Assembly (NCBI GenBank): GCA_034638255.1
Contig: JAWPGT010000011.1
Location: 830,764 to 894,763, forward strand
DNA: 64,000 nt
Direction: 5' to 3'
Origin: Coprinus comatus
Lineage: Eukaryota; Basidiomycota; Agaricomycetes; Agaricales; Agaricaceae
Shown here: positions 60,383-64,000 of the stretch, one piece after another
Numbering within the stretch: the stretch's first letter is position 1
How the letters are laid out: each line of letters begins with the position of its first letter
Notes under the pieces: model-generated
Told to the model about the DNA's origin: nothing
Databases searched by the model: none
What the model saw: the letters and a program-made list of their open reading frames with translations, nothing else
Position numbers and translations under genes: made by a program

Positions 60383-62028
60383 ATGGCCCAACCATACTTT
60401 GATTTACTTCCAAACGAGATCATCGAGCGGGTAGTTAGATATGTGGGTTCTTATGTTTACGGGTTATCTGGAGAACGTGGCTCTGAGGAAGAATTATACT
60501 TCAAGGTAACTTAGATTTCATACAGTCATATTGTACTAATGCAAACTCAAGGCGTCGAAGGATCAAAGGGGCATGCGGCTGTTGTCCAGAAGATTCTATG
60601 ACATCGTTTCACCAATCGTATTCCACTCGGTCAAGATAGCGACCCACTTCTCCCCTGCAGAAAGGCACTGTGGAGAGATGCTTTCCGCACCGCACAGTCA
60701 GTTGAGCTCCATGTTTGCCCATACGCGGTTCTTGTCATTCAATTCTACTGCTCCTCTGAGGAATCTTGAAAACGATCAACAACCACGGTTTGACCTGATG
60801 TTCCTTTTACTTCCAATAATGTCAAACCTTTCTACTATTGAGTGAATATATTTCTTTAACTCTTATGTTGGTGTACTTTCTAATTTGTAGATGGTATTAT
60901 TTCTCAGGTGGATGCTACTCAAATTCTCTTATAAATCAAGTCGTGACGTCGTTCGCCTCCTGCAAATCGTTAAAGAATTTCTCAATTACCTTCGGTGGGA
61001 TGCCTACCATACGACTGTCTCTAAAGCCCTTTTCCGATCTCCACAGATTCAAAATCATATGGAAACACCACATTAGACCACGCCCTGCATTTGTAACTGA
61101 AATATCTAACCTTGTGCAAAGATGTCCACAGCTCGAGGGGTTCTCCTCTGAAGTGACTAGTGCAGGTGGTTTAGATCGTGACCCGGTGTCGCAATTTAAG
61201 CCACCGCTCACATTCAAGGAGATGTTTTCTCGCAACCCCGGAACTCTCAAACTCAGGTCCCTAGAGCTGCGGTCGATAATATTCACCAATGATGATGTCG
61301 ACGCAGTCTTCCACCATCTACATACATTGGAGACGCTCAAATTGGAGTTCAATCTGGACCCTTCTGCTCCTTCCGTGCTAGACAAACTATTTGGTTCGTT
61401 CCACGAGAATAGAATATATCTTAAGGAGATAGTGGTCGATATCCTCCATCCTCCTAATGTCCTTAAGTATATATCCTCGTACTCCGGTCTCAAGAAATTG
61501 ACTCTCCTACCTCGTCATCCATCCGACAATTCACCTCATATCCTCAACACATTCTTCACTTCCATTATCCCACGGCATGCATGCACTCTGAAGTATCTTG
61601 AAGTTGGCGTGGATAAGCCGACAATTTGGTCCAAACCCCTGTCACAGGAGCAGCTGGATAATGTGGCCTTATGTCAGTATCTGGAGGACCTGCAATTCTG
61701 GGCCCATATTACATTAAATGATGTGCGATGTAGAAACGTTACAGCCTTGGTGAGTTATACTATGCAATCTGAAGTGTTGTTGGAATCGCTGAGTTTTCAC
61801 TCATAATATTAGGATGGATGGATGAGAACATGCCTTCGACTGCCCTGTCTGATAAATTTGATGTGTCGACCAGTAACTTGTCCGGAAAGCATCATCTATG
61901 CATTCTTTTTCGAAGAAACTTGGGAAGAACCAGATACTCAGGTTCGTACTGAGATTCGAGCGTTTGCTGTGGAAACTATGAAGATGTTTAATCCTAATTT
62001 TAATATTGAATTCGCTTTTGTTGAATAA
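60383..62028 (+). CDS. F-box-like protein, paralog B
   Basis: Collinear with paralog A (30041-31678) in exon order and intron positions. It starts MAQPYFDLLPNEIIERVVRYVG (F-box); after an intron MRLLSRRFYDIVSPIVFH; then FASCKSLKNFSITFGG, LVQRCPQLEGFSSEV, LKLRSLELRSIIFTNDD, FNLDPSAPSVLDKLFGSF, NVLKYISSYSGLKKLTLLP, IIPRHACTLKYLEVGVDKP. Differences: a 5-8 residue insertion near the end of exon 1 (GSYVYGLSGERGSEEE) and a few near FSSEVTSAGGLDRDP. The last exon is more divergent. Probably an SCF adaptor with unknown target. Confidence 0.75.
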
Positions 62029-62708
62029 GGTTGTCGATTGATACCCTTCCGAGTCAGTTATTATAATATAATACTTTTCTGTATACGTAGCAGTTTTTGG
62101 GGACTGTTGATTTGTTAAGCTCTGCGTCTTAACACCAGATTGCTTGTTGTGGGATAGAAAAACAAAAGAAGAGAAAAAACGGCACATCAGGTGACTAGGA
62201 GGTGGTGGTTGGTCCCTGGTTGGTCCAAGGGGCTGTCAGCGGAGTTTTCCGGTAGGACGGGGTTCCTTCGTTGGTGGAGGTTGGTGGGTGAATACCCGAG
62301 GTGGCTAGGAAAGAAAAAATTGTAATGCTGGACTCCGAACACCTAATGTCGGCGACACGTGCGATTCCCAAAATACACTTTTTGGGTCATATATAATCTC
62401 AAATAACACTCCTCTTGCTCACTCTTCACTATGTACAAGTCTGAAAACATAAATTTTGAGTTTTAGAACTTATAAAACATCTTCTAGTAAATTGCAGTCA
62501 CAGCCTGGGTCCTGAAAAAAGAAATAGGTCGGAATCAACAGCAGAGGCGGGAGATCTATCTAAGAGATTTAGGAATATATCATAATTCACTGTACAGTCT
62601 GTACAATGTTCCGTAATATTATGACCCTATCTGAAAGCCCAGATAGTGGGAGATGTACCTAGATTCATAAAAAACAAATTATCACTTTTTGAACCTGGGT
62701 AGAGTCCC

Positions 62709-62755
62709 GGTTGGTCTCACTGTCGGGAAGGTTAGAGTTCCCGATGAGACCAGCC
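62709..62755. repeat. Long imperfect hairpin
   Basis: GGTCTCA (62713-62719), bulge CTG, TCGGGAA (62723-62729), 8 nt loop, TTCCCGA (62738-62744), TGAGACC (62745-62751). Two 7 bp arms stack, and the outer GGTT/AGCC adds four more pairs with one G-T. No coding frame crosses it. Confidence 0.75.
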
Positions 62756-62841
62756 CCTTCAGATTCAACCCTCCTCCTGAATGACTTGGGTTAACGATTA
62801 TTGACTCTGGTTAATAACTATAGTCATTTACATAACTAGTC

Positions 62842-62865
62842 ATTAACCAATCCGAATTGGTTAAT
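62842..62865. repeat. 10 bp perfect inverted repeat
   Basis: ATTAACCAAT, spacer CCGA, ATTGGTTAAT. An adjacent arm GGTTAATAACTATAGT near 62814 can also pair with ACTAGTCATTAACC, giving two alternative structures. Confidence 0.75.
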
Positions 62866-63340
62866 AACTGCACATCACTGTGAATGTGTGTTACAAAGAA
62901 ACCCGAAATTGCATTATTGATACTGATATCTATATCTGAAGAACAGGCCGTAGTGAAAGCCCAGAGAATAAGAAAAAAAACGAAGTGGGTAATTTAATGG
63001 TCCAAAGGATAGCATTAACACATTCCTTTTTCTAACTGACCAGTTAGCAAGATTGTTATTTCAGAATAGATATAACAATTTCAATGCACTGTACTTTGAA
63101 ATACATAGTGATGATTCAGACAGACAACGAATTTGAATTGTACCATGCACTATCCTCAATGAAAATCTCAGACACATGTTTTAATCGATTGCCCACTCAT
63201 TTCCGCCGAATAAGCTGCCGCATGTTGCACTCAAGTGCCATGCGTACTCCAGCCTCTTCAATCTTGAGGCCCTGTAGTCAAAAGCAGGACCTGCACTGTC
63301 ATCTATTGTCATTGTTCCCCCCATTCCTCGAATATCAATT

Positions 63341-64000
63341 ATGGCTTCAAATTCAAAACAGGCGAAACGAAAAACCACAAAAACAACCAAAGACAAGGAT
63401 AAATCGGTGGGCACCGAGTTGGAATCTGACTTGCGAAACCTCGACATCAACACAGAAAAAAAACCCAGACCATCCCCCTTTGAGCTTTTCAAAGCCTTGA
63501 AACGACCTGAACAGAATGAATACATAAAGGGCCGCCTGGATATCGTTAAGAAGGAAGTTGCAGAAATTATGAGGCTACTATCATATATGGAAGGTACTAA
63601 GGGTAAAAGTGAGTCCAATTTATCTTAATTCTGACGTTTGAAATTTGAACGGTTGGAGACTAATGAGTACATATAAATAGCCTCGAAGTCAAATACCATG
63701 TTAAGGCATCGCAACTTTGTTCAAGAATCAAGTGAGGGTTCTTATATAAAGATTATTTGGATGTTATCTTACTTAGTGATTGATGTGCCACAGAGAACTT
63801 CTACAATGAAATCAAAGAGAAACTCTCTCGACGGGAGGGTATATCTGAAAATCATCAGCATCCTGCCTTTACCTTCCTGAAAAACAGATTATTTCAACCC
63901 ATCAGTGCTGAAGATGAAGACGTTGTGCGCAACTGTACCTCACGTAAATCATCTTATTTCACTTCAACTTAGAAATTAATTACTTCTTGTAGTTGTATTT
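63341..64000 (+). CDS. Unknown gene, truncated by window end
   Basis: Starts MASNSKQAKRKTTKTTKDKD with a Lys/Thr-rich polar N-terminus, then LESDLRNLDINTEKKPRPSP, FELFKALKRPEQNEYIKGRL and a helix DIVKKEVAEIMRLLSYMEG. Exon 1 ends near 63608 at GTGAGT; next exons read SKSNTMLRHRNFVQES and ENFYNEIKEKLSRREGISE, HPAFTFLKNRLFQPISAED, with introns at about 63733-63792 and a possible one before the edge. No domain is recognised. The 3' end lies outside the window. Confidence 0.5.

Larger units (their letters stand above)
62029..63340. other. Non-coding stretch with hairpins and palindromes
   Basis: 1.3 kb without a convincing gene. It holds a strong hairpin at 62709-62755, an inverted repeat at 62842-62865, and repeats of GGTTAAT(AACT) near 62788, 62814 and 62859. 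GGTTGGTCC occurs twice near 62200-62226. A TATATAA lies near 62391. It could contain a non-autonomous element, but I found no paired terminal repeats. Confidence 0.45.

Overview
The window is nuclear DNA of a basidiomycete, most likely a mushroom-forming agaricomycete. Genes are dense and cut by many 45-65 nt GT-AG introns. Recognisable products include fungal housekeeping proteins (MSH2, TRM4, proteasome beta2, SIN1/AVO1, SAM50, mitoribosomal uS8), a lineage-typical GPI-anchored protein, a GMC oxidoreductase, a GH51 arabinofuranosidase and F-box/LRR-like families. All gene models were spliced by eye from reading frame, splice sites and family knowledge; no search was run.

Layout. 1-8004: a minus-strand Ty3/gypsy element whose gag is split by a complete Ty1/copia element (620-6956) with apparently identical 238 bp LTRs and a 5 bp target duplication; the gypsy LTR is 7588-8004. 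8005-9700: AT-rich gene desert with a tRNA-derived SINE-like unit. 9.7-18.9 kb: small unknown protein (-), GPI-anchored secreted protein (-), delta-12 fatty acid desaturase (+), large DUF3433-like membrane protein (-), GNAT acetyltransferase (-). 19.1-29.7 kb: MSH2 (+), TRM4 (-), aldehyde dehydrogenase (-), proteasome PUP1 (+). 30.0-33.6 kb: two F-box-like genes and an unrecognised gene. 33.9-41 kb: coiled-coil protein (+), GMC oxidoreductase (+), secreted CBM19-like Ser/Thr-rich protein (-). 41.5-45.9 kb: tandem pair of unrecognised LRR-like genes (+), the first with a frameshift just after its ATG. 46.5-56 kb: transaldolase (-), SIN1 (+), uS8m (+), MATE transporter (-), SAM50 (+). 56.7-64 kb: GH51 (+), a second copy of the 30 kb F-box gene (+), a hairpin-rich non-coding stretch, and the start of an unknown gene running off the end.

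The genes do not form one pathway. Several are arranged as close divergent pairs (GNAT/MSH2, ALDH/PUP1, MATE/SAM50) that probably share promoters. The most notable signals are three ultra-small exons (5, 2 and 3 nt) needed to keep conserved motifs in the desaturase, GMC and GH51 genes; a Tf1-type self-priming signature in the gypsy LTR; a possible intron created only at the copia LTR-PBS junction; the SINE-like unit; and lineage-specific duplications of F-box/LRR-like genes. I found no evidence for a wholly new defence or mobile system.
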